64,000 nt of DNA from GCA-2733415 sp965178635 (lineage in GTDB: Bacteria > Bacteroidota > Bacteroidia > Flavobacteriales > Flavobacteriaceae), in assembly GCA_965178635.1 (NCBI GenBank), contig CBCXVT010000003.1, forward strand, positions 62,001 through 126,000, given 5' to 3'. The notes under the pieces are model-generated. The model saw only the letters and a list, made by a program, of their open reading frames with translations. It was not told where the DNA came from and ran no database searches. Each line of letters starts with the position of its first letter. The stretch's first letter is position 1. Positions 52,805 through 61,711 of this stretch are shown here, piece after piece. The position numbers and the translations under genes were made by a program.

Positions 52805-53746
52805 CTACGTTTTTTTTAAATTGATATATACTGGAAAATGGTCACTATAACCTCCTAAGTAACGTTTACCGCTATAGGTTCTAAATGGATTTCCTTTACT
52901 TCTACCTTCCCATTCTGTTAAAAAAGGAGCATCAAAAATATTTGCATTTTGAAAACTATGTTTTCCTTTTTCAATCTTGAAAAAGTTATGAGAAAATATA
53001 ACCTGATCAAACAAATGCCAATTATTATAATAACTCAAACTACCACGTGTAATTGTCATTAATTTCTCAAACGGATTGTATAACATATCCGTAACCAAAT
53101 AGTCTTTTACACTTTCATCTACTGGGTTGTCGTTAAAATCACCCATAATAATAATTTTAGACGTCTGATTAATTCCTTCATTAGCCTCAATAAAAGCTGA
53201 TAACTGTTCAGATGCTTGTACACGTTTATGACCTGTAGCATCAGCACCATCTCTACGTGAAGGCCAATGGCACACAAACACATGTACCTCTTCGCCACTT
53301 AAATAACCTTGAACATATAAAGCATCTCGCGTATAATCTTTAACACCATCCATTTCATAAATAGAAATCGGAATAGTTTCCGAATATTCCACTTTAAAGT
53401 AATCTTCATTCACCAGTAAAGCCACATCAATACCGCGTTCGTCTGGTGAATCATAATGTACAAAATTGTAGTTAGACGCTTTTAAATGTTTACTGTCTAC
53501 TAAATCAGAAATTACAGTGGCGTTTTCAACTTCAGCAAGACCAACTAACACTGGAGACTTCCCTGTTTTATCTTTAGCAATATTCGAAATTGCCTTACCC
53601 ATTTTACGGACTTTCTTCTGATACTTTTTTTCAGTCCAAAACTTTTTACCCCAAGGTAAAAAATCACGATCTAAAGTATTTGGGTTATCTTTTGTATCAA
53701 ATAGATTTTCAAGATTGTAAAAGGCAACGGTGACTAAAGAATTCAT
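52805..53746 (-). CDS. Endonuclease/exonuclease/phosphatase family protein
   Basis: 313 aa. EEP fold motifs in order: AFYNLENLFD, LAEVENATVI, VCHWPSRRDG, IIMGDFNDNP and GGYSDHFPVYI. No signal peptide, so it is probably cytoplasmic. The substrate (nucleic acid, phosphoester or lipid) cannot be told. Divergent from hflX. Confidence 0.9.
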   Translation of the reverse strand: MNSLVTVAFYNLENLFDTKDNPNTLDRDFLPWGKKFWTEKKYQKKVRKMGKAISNIAKDKTGKSPVLVGLAEVENATVISDLVDSKHLKASNYNFVHYDSPDERGIDVALLVNEDYFKVEYSETIPISIYEMDGVKDYTRDALYVQGYLSGEEVHVFVCHWPSRRDGADATGHKRVQASEQLSAFIEANEGINQTSKIIIMGDFNDNPVDESVKDYLVTDMLYNPFEKLMTITRGSLSYYNNWHLFDQVIFSHNFFKIEKGKHSFQNANIFDAPFLTEWEGRSKGNPFRTYSGKRYLGGYSDHFPVYINLKKT

Positions 53747-53826
53747 AAGTCTCTATATGTTATTTTGATTCTCTAAATTAGTAAATTAGAATCTTATACG
53801 TAATTTTACAGCATCGAATTTGAATT

Positions 53827-55041
53827 ATGATAGAAAAGAAACAAATTGAGCACGAAAACGTAGTGCTTATTGGAATAATTACACGACTTCAGAACGAAGA
53901 AAAATCTAAAGAATACTTAGATGAGTTGGAGTTTCTGACGTATACTGCTGGTGGTGATGTAAAAAAAAGATTCACCCAACGTATGGATATGCCAAATTCT
54001 AAAACCTTTATTGGATCTGGTAAATTGGAAGAAGTGCGACAATTTATTGAGCAAAACAATATTGGCACAGCTATTTTTGATGATGAATTAACACCATCAC
54101 AACAAAAAAATATTGAACGTGTTTTAGATTGTAAAATTTTAGACAGAACCTTATTAATACTTGACATTTTTGCTCAACGGGCACAAACATCATACGCTAG
54201 AACTCAAGTAGAGTTAGCACAATACCAATATTTCTTACCACGTTTAACAGGCCTTTGGACTCACTTAGAACGTCAACGAGGTGGTATTGGAATGCGTGGG
54301 CCAGGGGAAACGGAAATTGAAACAGATAGACGTATTGTTCGTGACAAAATTTCGTTACTGAGAAAAAAAATGGCTAGTATTGATAAACAAATGGCAACGC
54401 AACGAGGGAACAGAGGGGAACTTATTCGTGTAGCTTTAGTGGGGTATACTAACGTTGGAAAATCTACATTAATGAACGTAATTGCCAAATCTGATGTGTT
54501 TGCTGAAAATAAATTATTCGCCACTTTAGATACAACAGTGCGTAAAGTTGTTATCAAGAATTTACCTTTCTTATTAAGTGATACCGTAGGGTTTATTCGT
54601 AAATTACCAACTCAACTGGTTGATTCATTTAAAAGTACACTTGATGAGGTTAGAGAAGCTGATATTTTGTTACATGTGGTTGATATTTCTCATGATACTT
54701 TTGAAGATCAAATTGATTCTGTAAATAATATTTTAGGAGAAATTAAAAGTTCTGATAAACCAACCATCATGGTCTTTAATAAAATTGATGCATATAAGCA
54801 TGAAACTATAGATGAGGATGATATTGTTACCGAACGCACAAAAGCGCACTACACTTTAGAGGATTGGAAAGAAACCTGGATGAATGCCATTGGTAACAAT
54901 GCCTTATTTATTTCTGCTACTGAAGCAGAAAATATTGAAGACTTTAAAAAACGTGTGTATAGCGAAGTAAGACGAATTCATATCACGCGTTTTCCTTATA
55001 ACAAGTTTTTATACCCTGATTATGATGAGAATTTTGCGTAA
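53827..55041 (+). CDS. hflX: GTPase HflX
   Basis: 404 aa. The N-terminal HflX domain includes FIGSGKLEEVRQFIE and the linker RGGIGMRGPGETEIETDRR. G domain: G1 VALVGYTNVGKSTLM, G3 DTVGFIRKLP, G4 FNKID. It is a ribosome-binding GTPase that splits stalled ribosomes under stress. Monocistronic with its own terminator. Confidence 0.96.
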   Translation: MIEKKQIEHENVVLIGIITRLQNEEKSKEYLDELEFLTYTAGGDVKKRFTQRMDMPNSKTFIGSGKLEEVRQFIEQNNIGTAIFDDELTPSQQKNIERVLDCKILDRTLLILDIFAQRAQTSYARTQVELAQYQYFLPRLTGLWTHLERQRGGIGMRGPGETEIETDRRIVRDKISLLRKKMASIDKQMATQRGNRGELIRVALVGYTNVGKSTLMNVIAKSDVFAENKLFATLDTTVRKVVIKNLPFLLSDTVGFIRKLPTQLVDSFKSTLDEVREADILLHVVDISHDTFEDQIDSVNNILGEIKSSDKPTIMVFNKIDAYKHETIDEDDIVTERTKAHYTLEDWKETWMNAIGNNALFISATEAENIEDFKKRVYSEVRRIHITRFPYNKFLYPDYDENFA

Positions 55042-55064
55042 TTAATTTGATAAGATTAGACATA

Positions 55065-55093
55065 AAAAAGGGACGCAAATGCGTCCCTTTTTT
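55065..55093. terminator. Bidirectional terminator
   Basis: AAAAAAGGGACGC (55065-55077) pairs with GCGTCCCTTTTTT (55081-55093), loop of three. It serves hflX and the convergent DUF3078 gene. Confidence 0.92.
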
Positions 55094-55115
55094 ATGTTTT
55101 ATAACATGGGATATC

Positions 55116-55976
55116 TTAGAACGCATAGTTAAATCCTAAACCAAATGTTTCTCTGATTTGAAAACCATTACGTTGTGTGTTATCATCATAAATAGCTTGA
55201 AATGTCAAGTTAGCAGAAATGTATTTGTTCACTTGCATTGCTAAATTCATTGTGTAGTCTATATCAACATTTTGTGCATCTTCTAAATAGTTAGAATACA
55301 AAGCTAAAATGTTTTCCATAGAAATATTTTTCATTAAATCAACTTTATAATACCCTCTTACAGCAGCACCTAATTCAAAACGCTCTGTATCTCCTGGCTC
55401 AGTTCCGAAAGCACCAGCAAATTCGTCATGAACTAAAATTAATTTTCCAGCTGCTGGAGAAATATTCACATGAAAATTATCTGATTTTTTCCATAATAAA
55501 CCAGGACCTGCTTGAAAATATACTGGAGAAAAGAAATGTGACGTAGTACCAACTTTAGCACCATTATCATAAACAAATCCTCTATCCATTTGAGTTTTCA
55601 TATTGAAATAAAATGAATAATACCAATTACCTTTCATTTTCTTACCAGCTAATGAATTAAATTCTAAACGGTCATTATTCTTTTTAAAATCATCATCTCC
55701 GTCATTTTTATTAACTCCGTAATCAGCAATAAGTTTGTTATCCCAAATTAAATCACCTTTTGTATAATTGAAATCATAATTCACTAAAATATTAGCAGCT
55801 ATACTTCCTATCCCACCTGCGGTCCATTCGTTATTAAACGCAGACTGATTGAAGGTAATCAATACATTTCCTCCGCGTTTCCACCCTTCTTTAATTGAAT
55901 CTTTAGCAACGTCTTCTTGTGCAAGTAAATTTCCAGCTGTCAGTGTTAAGGCTAATGCAAATAGTATTTTTTTCAT
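55116..55976 (-). CDS. DUF3078 outer-membrane barrel protein
   Basis: 286 aa. Signal peptide (FALALTLTAGNLLAQE) then GWKRGGNVLITFNQSAFNNE and WTAGG, the DUF3078 start. Alternating strands end in the aromatic GFQIRETFGLGFNYAF, as in outer-membrane barrels. Function unknown. A -7 element lies 26 bp upstream. Confidence 0.85.
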   Translation of the reverse strand: MKKILFALALTLTAGNLLAQEDVAKDSIKEGWKRGGNVLITFNQSAFNNEWTAGGIGSIAANILVNYDFNYTKGDLIWDNKLIADYGVNKNDGDDDFKKNNDRLEFNSLAGKKMKGNWYYSFYFNMKTQMDRGFVYDNGAKVGTTSHFFSPVYFQAGPGLLWKKSDNFHVNISPAAGKLILVHDEFAGAFGTEPGDTERFELGAAVRGYYKVDLMKNISMENILALYSNYLEDAQNVDIDYTMNLAMQVNKYISANLTFQAIYDDNTQRNGFQIRETFGLGFNYAF

Positions 55977-56002
55977 AAATATTAGTTTAAAATTTTAGTC
56001 GG

Positions 56003-56010
56003 CAAATATA
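56003..56010 (-). promoter_or_regulatory. -7 element of the DUF3078 gene
   Basis: The minus strand reads TATATTTG, matching TAnnTTTG, 26 bp before the ATG. Confidence 0.5.
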
Positions 56011-56068
56011 TACAATGCAAACCTATTAGCAAAATAGCATAAACAACTATTTTACTGATGTTTACGGT

Positions 56069-56575
56069 TTATTTTTTTCTAAATAATGGTACTGATGAAC
56101 ACGCTTCACCATACATGACAGATTTAGCCACTGTTATAAGTTTACTTGTGATGTTCACATAAGCGCTTTGTGGCACCGGTTTATTAGCACAACCTTTAAT
56201 AATTACAAATTTATCTTGATATGCAGTAGCATCAATACCCATAATTGCAATCTCATAAAGTGATGTTTCTAAATCCTCTAAATTCCCTATAATCACTTTT
56301 TTAGCAAATGATGTGATTTTAACAGTGAATAACATAAATGCCCAAGCTGGTATAATGGCATCAGTACTACAGTTTACAGCAACATAACAGTCTTGATATT
56401 GCTCCCAATCATGCATATCTAAGGCAGCTCTAAATTCTTTTTCTCTAAGAATAAAGCCTTGGTCCAACCATTGTGAAATATCTACTTGTATACGTTTTCC
56501 TGACACATAATAATCTTCTAAATCAAACGTAATTAACTTTGTATTTTCAGCAACTTTATTTCTTATGTCTCCCAT
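56069..56575 (-). CDS. DUF2480 family protein
   Basis: 168 aa, soluble. Family core ITFDLEDYYVSGKRIQVDI, WLDQGFILREKEFR and CSTDAIIPAWAFML are present, with a conserved Cys near the end (IKGCANKPVP). Found next to suf genes in Bacteroidetes. Role unknown, and an iron-sulfur link is inferred from position only. A terminator separates it from the DUF59 gene. Confidence 0.88.
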   Translation of the reverse strand: MGDIRNKVAENTKLITFDLEDYYVSGKRIQVDISQWLDQGFILREKEFRAALDMHDWEQYQDCYVAVNCSTDAIIPAWAFMLFTVKITSFAKKVIIGNLEDLETSLYEIAIMGIDATAYQDKFVIIKGCANKPVPQSAYVNITSKLITVAKSVMYGEACSSVPLFRKK

Positions 56576-56593
56576 TGTATTTCGTTTTTCTCT

Positions 56594-56624
56594 AAAAAAA
56601 CAATTCCTGCAAAAAGCAGGAATT
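56594..56624 (-). terminator. Terminator of the suf operon
   Basis: AATTCCTGC and GCAGGAATT (56602-56610 and 56616-56624) around an A5 loop. On the minus strand the stem is followed by seven T. It lies just after the DUF59 gene. Confidence 0.88.
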
Positions 56625-56644
56625 ATATAATTTATATGTTGTTA

Positions 56645-56974
56645 TTAAAGCATTCCCAATTCAAGTTTTGCTTCGTCACTCATCAAATCTTTAGTCCAGG
56701 CTGGTTCAAAGGTGATTTCTACTTCACAATCATTTACCTCCTTGAGTGTCTTTACTTTGTCTTCTACTTCTTTAGGTAGTGTTTCAGCAACTGGACAATT
56801 TGGTGTCGTTAAAGTCATTAATACTTTAACATCATAATCTTCATTTACCATAACATCATAAATCAATCCCAATTCATATATATCAACTGGAATTTCTGGA
56901 TCATAAATTGTTTTGATAACTCTAACTATTTTCTCCCCTAACTCGTTTACATCTATTGTTTGTTCCTCAGACAT
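56645..56974 (-). CDS. DUF59/MIP18-type SUF assembly factor
   Basis: 109 aa. The family core YDPEIPVDIYELGLIYDV and TTPNCPVAETLP is intact, including the reactive Cys. The C-terminus FEPAWTKDLMSDEAKLELG fits the SufT/YitW-type SUF assembly proteins that mature Fe-S clusters. It starts one base after the sufE stop. Confidence 0.93.
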   Translation of the reverse strand: MSEEQTIDVNELGEKIVRVIKTIYDPEIPVDIYELGLIYDVMVNEDYDVKVLMTLTTPNCPVAETLPKEVEDKVKTLKEVNDCEVEITFEPAWTKDLMSDEAKLELGML

Positions 56975-56975
56975 G

Positions 56976-57398
56976 TTACCCTACTTGTGTTTGAAATGCA
57001 ATTGCATACATTTTTATTTCTTTAATCATACTTACCAAACCATTAGCTCTGGTTGGTGATAAATGCTCTTTTAAACCTATTTCATCAATAAAATCTGTAT
57101 TTGCTTTTAAGATTTCTGCTGGTGTTTGGTTTGTGAATGTTCTAATTAAAATTGATACAATTCCTTTTGTAATTATAGCATCACTATCTGCTGTGTAAAT
57201 AACCTTATCATTAGCTAGTTCTGCATGTAACCATACTTTAGATTGACAGCCTTTAATTAAGTTTTCATCTTTCTTAAATTGCTCATCAATTATGGGCATT
57301 GACTTACCTAAATCAATCATATATTCATAACGGTCCATCCAATCATCAAACATCGAAAACTCATCTACAAGATCTCGTTGTATTTCATCTATAGTCAT
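56976..57398 (-). CDS. sufE: Cysteine desulfuration protein SufE
   Basis: 140 aa. The sulfur-accepting Cys is in LIKGCQSKVWLHAEL, and the end of the fold is LSPTRANGLVSMI. It takes persulfide sulfur from SufS and gives it to SufBCD. Seven bases after a lipoprotein gene. Confidence 0.95.
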   Translation of the reverse strand: MTIDEIQRDLVDEFSMFDDWMDRYEYMIDLGKSMPIIDEQFKKDENLIKGCQSKVWLHAELANDKVIYTADSDAIITKGIVSILIRTFTNQTPAEILKANTDFIDEIGLKEHLSPTRANGLVSMIKEIKMYAIAFQTQVG

Positions 57399-57405
57399 AA
57401 GTAGT

Positions 57406-57897
57406 TTATTTTTCAGGCGACAAAGATAAAACTTTGTTCACTAAATCTGCTAAGGGTTTTGGAGGAAATCCGCCATCAAAGGTTTGAGATGAGAATTTTT
57501 CATCGTTACTAAACACCGAAATTGATGTATGTGGCGCACCATCATAATGCCTTTTTTTTGTTGGTGCTTCATATGTACTAATATCTTTTAAAGTCAGTTT
57601 AGAGATGATGTCCTTTATCGCGATTATGTCTGCTGGCTCCACTTCAATCCTTTTTGATTTTCCATTATACTCTTTTGAAATTGTTGCGTAACTATTAAAA
57701 ACCGTTAGTGTAAAATGATAGCCTCTAGTGTGTGAACCATAAGTAACTATTGGTGTTTCTTGAGGTAACTCTTTCTTCGTTTCAATATTTTCTGTTTCCA
57801 TTTTATTTGCTATTATAGTATCTGATTGCACCCCCTGCTTATTTGCGCAACAAGACGCTAATACACATATGCTGAATATAAGAACTGCTATTTTCAT
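57406..57897 (-). CDS. Lipoprotein inside the suf operon (1)
   Basis: 163 aa with a lipobox (SICVLASC, Cys at residue 16). The domain after a charged linker has THTRGYHFTLTVF-like strands (seen: GSHTRGYHFTLTVFNSYA) and APHTSISVFSND. No known link to Fe-S metabolism. Spacings of 51 bp to sufS and 7 bp to sufE place it in the operon. Confidence 0.82.
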   Translation of the reverse strand: MKIAVLIFSICVLASCCANKQGVQSDTIIANKMETENIETKKELPQETPIVTYGSHTRGYHFTLTVFNSYATISKEYNGKSKRIEVEPADIIAIKDIISKLTLKDISTYEAPTKKRHYDGAPHTSISVFSNDEKFSSQTFDGGFPPKPLADLVNKVLSLSPEK

Positions 57898-57948
57898 AAG
57901 TTTTAATTTTATCTGTTACTATAATATTACAAAAAAGAAGCCAAACTC

Positions 57949-59163
57949 TTACAGTAACATCATTTTTGCTTTTTTAACGGCTGCCACCAAAGCATCAACA
58001 TCATCTTTTGTATTATAGAACATAAATGATGCTCTAATAGTTCCTGGAATATTATAAAACTGCATGATTGGCTGTGTACAGTGATGCCCAGTTCTTACTG
58101 CCACACCTAATTTATCAACTATAGTTCCTACATCATACGGGTGGCATCCATCTATATTAAATGAAATTACTGATGTTTTTTCTTTAGCTGTCCCTACTAT
58201 ATTTAATCCTTCTATTTTTAATAGTTCAGAAGTTGCATAACTTAACAGCTCTTTTTCTTGTTCTTGAATAAAATCAAAACCAATGTCATTCAAATAATCA
58301 ATCGCTACTCCAAAAACTATTCCTCCTGAAATATTAGGTGTACCAGCTTCAAATTTATGAGGCAAACCTGCATAAGTAGTTTTTTCAAAAGACACCTCTT
58401 TTATCATTTCTCCACCACCTTGATACGGAGGTAATTTATCTAGCCATTCTTCCTTTCCATACAACACACCAACACCAGTTGGCCCACACATTTTATGAGC
58501 AGAACAAATATAAAAATCACAATTTAAAGCTTGAACATCTGGTTTAATATGTGGTGTTGCTTGAGCACCATCTATTACAACTGCAGCATTAACAGCATGT
58601 GCTTTATCTATAATTTCCTTTATAGGATTTATGGTTCCTAGAGCATTAGAAATATGGTTTACAGCTACCAACTTTGTTTTATCACTCAATAAATCATCAT
58701 AGGCTGACATAATCAACTCTCCTTCTTGATTCATAGGAATCACTTTTAAAACTGCTCCTGTACGTTCACAAAGCATTTGCCAAGGCACAATATTTGAATG
58801 GTGTTCTAAATGAGAAATGATAATTTCATCACCTGTATTTAATAGTGTTGTAAATCCGTTTGCTACTAAGTTAATTCCATCAGTAGTTCCTTTAATAAAC
58901 AAAACTTCAAAATCATGCTTAGCATTAAAATGCAATTGCAACTTTTTACGCGCAGCTTCATAAGCATCAGTAGCTTTCTGGCTTAACGTATGCACACCAC
59001 GATGAATGTTTGCGTTTATTTCTGTATAGTATTTGGTAATGGCATCAATAACTACTTGTGGCTTTTGTGATGATGCACCATTGTCTAAATACACTAATGG
59101 TTTTCCATTAACTTCCTGATTAAGAATAGGAAAATCGGCTTTTATGTTGGTTACTTCTTGCAT
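57949..59163 (-). CDS. sufS: Cysteine desulfurase SufS
   Basis: 404 aa, group II desulfurase. PLP Lys in CSAHKMCGPTGVGVLYG, substrate-site HHSNIVPWQ and catalytic Cys in VRTGHHCTQPIM. It frees sulfur from cysteine for SufE. It follows sufD after a 73-bp spacer with a weak hairpin. Confidence 0.96.
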   Translation of the reverse strand: MQEVTNIKADFPILNQEVNGKPLVYLDNGASSQKPQVVIDAITKYYTEINANIHRGVHTLSQKATDAYEAARKKLQLHFNAKHDFEVLFIKGTTDGINLVANGFTTLLNTGDEIIISHLEHHSNIVPWQMLCERTGAVLKVIPMNQEGELIMSAYDDLLSDKTKLVAVNHISNALGTINPIKEIIDKAHAVNAAVVIDGAQATPHIKPDVQALNCDFYICSAHKMCGPTGVGVLYGKEEWLDKLPPYQGGGEMIKEVSFEKTTYAGLPHKFEAGTPNISGGIVFGVAIDYLNDIGFDFIQEQEKELLSYATSELLKIEGLNIVGTAKEKTSVISFNIDGCHPYDVGTIVDKLGVAVRTGHHCTQPIMQFYNIPGTIRASFMFYNTKDDVDALVAAVKKAKMMLL

Positions 59164-59179
59164 TGTTTATTTCAAAAAA

Positions 59180-59210
59180 AACCTCAATCGTAATATACAA
59201 TTGAGGCTTG
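59180..59210 (-). terminator. Weak hairpin between sufD and sufS
   Basis: CCTCAAT (59182-59188) pairs with ATTGAGG (59200-59206). On the minus strand eight T follow after the pairing. The stem is only seven bases, so it would give partial termination at most and could lower sufS output relative to sufBCD. Confidence 0.45.
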
Positions 59211-59236
59211 ATAGTTATTTAAATTTTATATTCTAA

Positions 59237-60550
59237 CTATAAATCAAACCCTAAATCTACATTCAGTTTTTTAGCGATTAATTTGTTAATTCTTGACTTT
59301 AATTCTGGTATTCGAACACTTTCTAATACCGTGTTTGCAAAGGCATACATCAATAACGCTTTTGCTTCCTTTTTAGGGATACCTCTTTGCTGCATATAGA
59401 ATAATGCTTGATCATCTAACTGACCAATTGTACACCCGTGTGAGCACTTTACATCATCAGCAAAAATTTCTAACTGAGGCTTTGCGTTCATCGTTGCTTT
59501 ATCACTTATCAACACATTGTTGTTTTGTTGATATGCATTAGTTTTTTGAGCTTCCTTTTCTACAATAACTTTTCCGTTAAATACTCCTGTAGACTTATCA
59601 TCATAAATCCCTTTATAATCTTGGTGGCTCTCGCAATTTGGCACTAAATGGTGCACTAACGTATGATGATCTACATGTTGCTTATCTTCCAAAATAGTGA
59701 TTCCTTTTAGTATAGAATCTACATATTCTCCATTTTGATAGAAGTTCAAGTTATTTCTAACAATTTTTCCGCCAAACGAAAAGGTATGTACTGAACAAAT
59801 AGTATCACGTTCTTGAGCTACAAACGTATTATCAATTAATGATGCAGCACTGTTATCATTCTGAATTTTATAATAGTCAACATGAGCTCTCTTCTCTGCA
59901 GAAATTTCAGTAACAACATTTGTCAATACTGCATTTTCAGTTAAACTTTGATGGCGTTCAATAATTTGAACATGAGAATTTTCACCAACTACAACTAAAT
60001 TACGCGGCTGTAATAACGTCGCAATTGCATTTCCTGTAGCAAAATTGATAATCTGAATTGGTTTTACAACCTCCGTATTTTTAGGAATATTTATAAACGC
60101 GCCTTCACTTGCAAAAGCTGTATTTAAAGCCGTCATGTTATCTTGCTTAGCCGTTTTATTGAAATAATTTTCAATAACAGGTTTGTGCTTTGCATTTGTA
60201 AAAGCAGACGATAATAAACAAACATCTATACCATCATGTGTTGTTTCAGATAAGAATGAGCTATATTTTCCATCAATAAATATGATTTTATAAGAATCAA
60301 TATCATGAATAAAATATTTCTTAACGTCCTTAAACTCTATTGTATTCTCCTCTTGAGGAAAAACACTATAATCTTCTTTTAAAACTGAATTTAACGACGT
60401 GTATTTCCATGCTTCTAATTTCTTAGTAGGAAAGCCTAGGGTCTCAAATTCTTTTAATGCTTTTGTTCTAATGTCGTGCACATCAGAATTGATGTTCACA
60501 TCATTTTCAAAAGCAACGTATGATGATAATAATTTTTCTTTTAACTCCAT
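59237..60550 (-). CDS. sufD: Fe-S assembly scaffold component SufD
   Basis: 437 aa from the ATG at 60550. The ATG at 60565 adds five residues, but an AGGA sits eight bases before the second ATG. Beta-helix core with the conserved KCSHGCTIGQLDDQALFYMQ near the C-terminus, including the functional His. It forms the SufBC2D scaffold with SufB and SufC. Confidence 0.95.
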   Translation of the reverse strand: MELKEKLLSSYVAFENDVNINSDVHDIRTKALKEFETLGFPTKKLEAWKYTSLNSVLKEDYSVFPQEENTIEFKDVKKYFIHDIDSYKIIFIDGKYSSFLSETTHDGIDVCLLSSAFTNAKHKPVIENYFNKTAKQDNMTALNTAFASEGAFINIPKNTEVVKPIQIINFATGNAIATLLQPRNLVVVGENSHVQIIERHQSLTENAVLTNVVTEISAEKRAHVDYYKIQNDNSAASLIDNTFVAQERDTICSVHTFSFGGKIVRNNLNFYQNGEYVDSILKGITILEDKQHVDHHTLVHHLVPNCESHQDYKGIYDDKSTGVFNGKVIVEKEAQKTNAYQQNNNVLISDKATMNAKPQLEIFADDVKCSHGCTIGQLDDQALFYMQQRGIPKKEAKALLMYAFANTVLESVRIPELKSRINKLIAKKLNVDLGFDL

Positions 60551-60592
60551 TGTTTCAGTCCTCATTTTTCAGCAATAACTGCCGCAATATTG

Positions 60593-61345
60593 TTATGCGT
60601 TAATTTCTTCTTTTATCCAATCGTATCCTTTTTCTTCTAACTCTAAAGCTAAAGACGCATCACCTGTTTTAACGATTTTACCATCAAATAAAACATGAAC
60701 GAAATCTGGTTTGATATAGTCTAATAAACGTTGGTAATGAGTAATAATTACAACTGCATTATCTTCACTTTTTAATTTATTAACTCCGTTAGATACAATA
60801 CGTAATGCATCTATATCTAAACCTGAATCTGTTTCATCTAGGATGGCTAATTTAGGCTCTAACATAGCCATTTGAAAAATCTCATTACGTTTCTTTTCTC
60901 CGCCAGAAAATCCTTCATTTAAAGAACGTGATAAAAATTTACGGTCGATTTCTAATAATGTAGATTTCTCACGTATTTTTTGCAACATTTCTTTAGCCGG
61001 CATATTCTCTTTACCATTAGCTTTACGAGATTCGTTAATAGCCGTTTTGATAAAATTTGTTACCGACACCCCAGGTATTTCAACTGGATATTGAAATGAC
61101 ATAAACACACCTTTGTGAGCGCGTTCTGTAGGATCTAACTCTAATAAATCTTCACCTTCTAAAGCAATATCACCACTAGCTACTTCGTATTCTTCTTTAC
61201 CAGCAATTACTGATGATAATGTACTTTTTCCTGCTCCGTTTGGTCCCATAATTGCATGAACCTCTCCTGCTTTTACAGTTAAATTAATTCCTTTAAGAAT
61301 TTCTTTATCTTCAATACCAGCGTGTAAATTTTTTATTTCTAACAT
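60593..61345 (-). CDS. sufC: Fe-S assembly ATPase SufC
   Basis: 250 aa. Walker A GPNGAGKSTLSSVIAG, signature LNEGFSGGEKKRNEI, Walker B AILDETDSGLDIDAL and His in IITHYQRLL. The E-T-DSGLDIDAL form is typical of SufC. It begins four bases after a lipoprotein gene. Confidence 0.97.
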   Translation of the reverse strand: MLEIKNLHAGIEDKEILKGINLTVKAGEVHAIMGPNGAGKSTLSSVIAGKEEYEVASGDIALEGEDLLELDPTERAHKGVFMSFQYPVEIPGVSVTNFIKTAINESRKANGKENMPAKEMLQKIREKSTLLEIDRKFLSRSLNEGFSGGEKKRNEIFQMAMLEPKLAILDETDSGLDIDALRIVSNGVNKLKSEDNAVVIITHYQRLLDYIKPDFVHVLFDGKIVKTGDASLALELEEKGYDWIKEEINA

Positions 61346-61349
61346 CTTA

Positions 61350-61703
61350 TTATTTTCCTAGAGTTATAACATCTTTTTTTTCTGGATTCGGCTTGATTAC
61401 CTTTAGTATTTCTACTATTCTAACAGTATTTGGCCACCCTTCCTCCGCCTCGGGTTTTGGGATTATCTCCCCTTTTATTTCAACAGGAACCATATCTGTA
61501 GCTAATGCTTTATATGGCGCAACCTGTTTGTCTAATTTCATTGAATTTTCGTCTAAAATAACACCGTACACTTCTGTTGGTGTTTGTAAAATTGCAGCAT
61601 CTGCATAATACAAATACATCCCTTTTAACACCACTATGTCTTTATCAGACTTACAAGCTGTTACAGCTATAACACAAAGTATTAAAATTAATTTTTTCAT
61701 CAT
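61350..61703 (-). CDS. Lipoprotein inside the suf operon (2), NlpE-like domain
   Basis: 117 aa with lipobox CVIAVTAC (Cys near residue 17). GMYLYYADAAILQTPTEVYG resembles the beginning of the NlpE C-terminal OB-like domain (GyfrYmADAA), and VPVEIKGEIIPKP fits the same fold. It lies between sufB and sufC with spacings of 8 and 4 bp, so it must be co-expressed. A role in metal or redox sensing is only a guess. Confidence 0.8.
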   Translation of the reverse strand: MMKKLILILCVIAVTACKSDKDIVVLKGMYLYYADAAILQTPTEVYGVILDENSMKLDKQVAPYKALATDMVPVEIKGEIIPKPEAEEGWPNTVRIVEILKVIKPNPEKKDVITLGK

Positions 61704-61711
61704 CTAGACTT

